DNA from: an uncultured Bacteroidales bacterium
Lineage (GTDB): Bacteria; Bacteroidota; Bacteroidia; Bacteroidales; UBA1715
Length of the DNA: 64,000 bases
Assembly: GCA_937892155.1 (NCBI GenBank)
Contig: CALAUG010000061.1
Location: 1-64,000 of the forward strand
Direction of reading: 5' to 3'
Shown: positions 61,783 to 64,000 of the stretch, piece by piece
Numbering within the stretch: position 1 is the first letter of the stretch
How the letters are laid out: the number at the start of each line of letters is the position of its first letter
Made by a program: the position numbers and the translations under genes
Notes under the pieces: model-generated
What the model saw: only the letters and a program-made list of their open reading frames with translations
What the model was told of the DNA's origin: nothing
Database searches by the model: none

Positions 61783-61815
61783 TTTCAAATAAAAGTGAAA
61801 AAACGAGTAATTTTG
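61783..61815 (+). promoter_or_regulatory. Promoter of mutL
   Basis: TAATTTTG (61808-61815) matches TAnnTTTG, with TTTC (61783-61786) 21 bases upstream in place of TTTG. The ATG of mutL is 18 bases after the -7 box. Confidence 0.55.
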
Positions 61816-61833
61816 CGGTGAAAAATACAGACT

Positions 61834-63666
61834 ATGTCCGACATTATACATCTACTCCCCGATTCCGTTGCAAACCAGATTGCCGCCGGCGAAGTGGTGC
61901 AACGCCCAGCTTCTGTGGTAAAAGAATTGGTGGAAAACGCCATAGATGCAAAAGCAACCGACATCATTATTGCGATAACCGATGCTGGACGAACAGCAAT
62001 TCAAATTACGGACAATGGTTGTGGAATGTCGGAAACCGATGCAAGAATGGCGTTTGAGCGACATGCAACGTCAAAAATACAAGAAGCATCGGACATATTT
62101 AAAATCCGTTCTATGGGTTTTAGAGGTGAGGCATTAGCATCGATTGCAGCTGTTTCCCAAACGGAATTGAAAACGCGACGGGAATGCGACGAATTGGGTA
62201 CGAAAATCTGCATTGCCGGTTCAAAAATTGAGTCACAAGAAAACGATTCCTGTCCAGTTGGAACAACATTCACGGTAAAAAATCTATTTTTCAACACACC
62301 CGCACGCAGAAAATTCCTTAAAGCCAACAAAACCGAATTCAACTACATTCTTGCGGAAATATATCAAACAGCATTGTCGCATCCACACATAACATTTACG
62401 GTGGTTAAAGACGGAGAATTATTTGCAAAATATCCAGCTGGCACGCAGAAGCAACGCATCATCAACATTTTTGGCAGATCTATGGAAAAAGGACTGCTCA
62501 GTATTGAAGATGATTCAAGTATAGTGAAAATCTCAGGATTCGTCGGCGTACCTGAAATGTCTAAGAAAACTGGCGCAAATCAATATTTTTTCGTCAACAA
62601 TCGTTTTTTCCGCCAGAAGAGTTTCCTTGGTGCCGTGATGCGTGCATACGGAAATCTTATACAACAAAAGGAGTTTCCGCCCTTTTTCATTTTTCTTGAA
62701 ATTGACCCAGGCGAAATAGACGTAAACATCCACCCGACCAAGACGGAAATTAAATTCTCAGAAGAATTTAATATTTGTCAATTGTTGGAAGCTGCCGTAA
62801 AATATTCACTTGGAAAAAACAACATTGTCCCGTCTATTGATTTCAGCGATCCTACGGATTACAACGATTTATTTTCTTCAAAAAAAGACGAACCGCTTGT
62901 GGCTCCGACCATACGCTACAATCCAGATTATAATCCATTTAAATCAACGTCTGTCGAGAGTTCCCGTCCAAACACACAAGCGAACACGAGGAATTGGGAA
63001 AAACTATTTGAAGAATATCAAGAGAAACACAGTTTTTCTGAAAGGCCTCTCATTATTGATTTCACGAAAACTGAGCAAGAATCCAAAACAGAATCCGACG
63101 TACAAGTTTCGTTCTGCACGCAATTACAGAAAAAATACATCATTGCCTTTGCAAATAACAAATTTTACGCAATTGACATAAAGCGAGCACATTATCGTCT
63201 GCTTTACGACAGATTCATTGAAAACCTCACGAATCATCAAACACCAATGCAGAAAACGTTGTTGCCTGTGCGTATAGAAACAACGGCTGACGAATCGGAA
63301 ATTCTCAAAGATTTATTGCCACAACTACAAGAAATTGGTTTTGACATCGAAGAATTTGGCACAAATTCGTTTGTTGTCAACGGCGCACCTGCCGATGTAA
63401 ACATTTCTGACATTCAGGAAATCATACAAGATTTCATTTCCAACGTAGAAGAAAATGGAACTGCTTTAAAAGATTCTGTTAACGAACGTATTGCACGCAA
63501 TATCGCAAAATCCGCATCGTTATTTAGAAATCCCGATATGACGGAAGCAGAAATGAAAGCATTTGTTTGTCAAATTCTTGCGAACAAATCATTCACGATA
63601 ACGCCAGAAGGACAAATTGCAACAATAATAATAGAACCAGAAGATTTTATCAAAAAATTCAACTAA
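61834..63666 (+). CDS. mutL: DNA mismatch repair protein MutL
   Basis: This 610-residue GHKL ATPase couples mismatch recognition by MutS to strand removal. The ATP site shows NQIAAGEVVQRPASVVKELV, DNGCGM and the GFRGEALASIAAVS lid; the N-terminal half ends with DVNIHPTKTEIKF. The C-terminal domain has IDIKRAHYRLLYDR where endonuclease MutLs have DQHAxxE, so it looks endonuclease-deficient by that motif. The linker (about 340-430) is variable. It lies one base before the rhomboid gene. Confidence 0.97.
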   Translation: MSDIIHLLPDSVANQIAAGEVVQRPASVVKELVENAIDAKATDIIIAITDAGRTAIQITDNGCGMSETDARMAFERHATSKIQEASDIFKIRSMGFRGEALASIAAVSQTELKTRRECDELGTKICIAGSKIESQENDSCPVGTTFTVKNLFFNTPARRKFLKANKTEFNYILAEIYQTALSHPHITFTVVKDGELFAKYPAGTQKQRIINIFGRSMEKGLLSIEDDSSIVKISGFVGVPEMSKKTGANQYFFVNNRFFRQKSFLGAVMRAYGNLIQQKEFPPFFIFLEIDPGEIDVNIHPTKTEIKFSEEFNICQLLEAAVKYSLGKNNIVPSIDFSDPTDYNDLFSSKKDEPLVAPTIRYNPDYNPFKSTSVESSRPNTQANTRNWEKLFEEYQEKHSFSERPLIIDFTKTEQESKTESDVQVSFCTQLQKKYIIAFANNKFYAIDIKRAHYRLLYDRFIENLTNHQTPMQKTLLPVRIETTADESEILKDLLPQLQEIGFDIEEFGTNSFVVNGAPADVNISDIQEIIQDFISNVEENGTALKDSVNERIARNIAKSASLFRNPDMTEAEMKAFVCQILANKSFTITPEGQIATIIIEPEDFIKKFN

Positions 63667-63667
63667 T

Positions 63668-64000
63668 ATGGATTCTTACAGACCTTCAGGATTTTCATTA
63701 CTTACACCGGTAGTAAAAAACTTATTGCTGCTCAACGTTGCTTGCTTCCTTATCAGCTGTGTTTTGGAATATATGTTTGGCTACGAAGTTTCCAACGATT
63801 TAGGACTACACTACGTAAAATCGCCAAGTTTTAGACCTGTACAGTTTATTAGCTACATGTTTATGCACGCCAACATTGAGCATATTTTCTTTAACATGCT
63901 GGCTTTATGGATGTTTGGCAATGTACTTGAAGAATTTTGGGGAAGTAAGAAATTTCTCATTTACTATTTGGCAACCGGCATTGGTGCTGGCATTGTTCAA
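63668..64000 (+). CDS. Rhomboid family intramembrane serine protease, 3' end outside the window
   Basis: The first 111 codons of a membrane protein are present. After a short cytoplasmic start (MDSYRPSGFSLLTPVVKN) come a first helix (LLLLNVACFLISCVLEYMF) and the rhomboid L1/helix 2 signature FISYMFMHANIEHIFFNM (HxxxxHxxxN), then GNVLEEFWGSKKFLIYYL. The catalytic GxSG serine and the His would follow beyond the window, so activity cannot be judged. It starts two bases after the mutL stop. Confidence 0.9.
   Translation, partial: MDSYRPSGFSLLTPVVKNLLLLNVACFLISCVLEYMFGYEVSNDLGLHYVKSPSFRPVQFISYMFMHANIEHIFFNMLALWMFGNVLEEFWGSKKFLIYYLATGIGAGIVQ

Noticed and set aside
1..64000. CRISPR array or restriction/defence island
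   Set aside because: No regularly spaced repeats, cas genes, methylases or recognised defence nucleases were seen apart from the phage PBECR-like protein.

Overview
The window reads as a chromosome segment of an anaerobic, fermentative member of the Bacteroidales, carrying the right-hand end of an integrated mobile element. Supporting signs are promoters of the TTTG/TAnnTTTG type, lipoprotein and beta-barrel genes, a PorE-like OmpA protein, an S46 dipeptidyl peptidase, pyruvate:ferredoxin oxidoreductase, Rnf, a biotin-dependent acyl-CoA carboxylase/decarboxylase set, the alternative GlmU family, and DUF6943, DUF6266 and DUF3276 proteins. Species cannot be named from sequence alone.

Region 1 (1-6583) is the end of a prophage-like element. 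Rightward late genes are a tail protein, a DUF6734-like glycosyltransferase-fold protein, small membrane proteins, a probable PBECR-type nuclease, a u-spanin-like lipoprotein and three fibre-like proteins sharing modules. A truncated ORF follows, then a leftward tyrosine integrase 102 bases from a tRNA gene with anticodon UCU, whose 3' end is the likely attachment site. Region 2 (6584-9851) is accessory DNA: a 730-base stretch with no convincing gene, three tandem divergent DUF6943-like genes and a DUF6266 gene.

Region 3 (9852-24380) is core chromosome: PLP aminotransferase and M1 peptidase, dnaJ-grpE back to back with rnhA, a PUR-family protein, pyrB-pyrI followed by an SGNH hydrolase and the PorE-like protein, then purT and the cytochrome c maturation pair resB-ccsA leftward. 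Region 4 (24381-40373) holds rho, nifJ, a three-module MMPL/acyltransferase/methyltransferase-like protein, lon, alternative glmU with a TonB-like gene, an oxoamine-synthase family enzyme, a small membrane protein and, before it, a small CxxC gene interrupted by UGA.

Region 5 (40374-53598) holds an ORF6N protein, the carboxyltransferase gene with an epsilon-like small gene and a carrier having two lipoyl-like domains, three FKBP-fold lipoproteins (only the middle one with intact catalytic residues), rfbA-rfbC, a truncated outer-membrane protein, and rnfCDGEA without rnfB, followed after 4 bases by a RelA/SpoT-type synthetase. Region 6 (53599-64000) has uvrA, an AI-2E family transporter, an S46 peptidase with the Arg typical of DPP11, agmatine deiminase plus N-carbamoylputrescine amidase, mutL and the start of a rhomboid protease.

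Together the metabolic genes fit amino-acid and peptide fermentation: peptide cleavage (M1, S46), pyruvate oxidation to reduced ferredoxin (NifJ), ferredoxin-linked ion pumping (Rnf) and a propionate-type decarboxylase or carboxylase. No CRISPR array, rRNA, complete insertion sequence or reverse transcriptase was seen.
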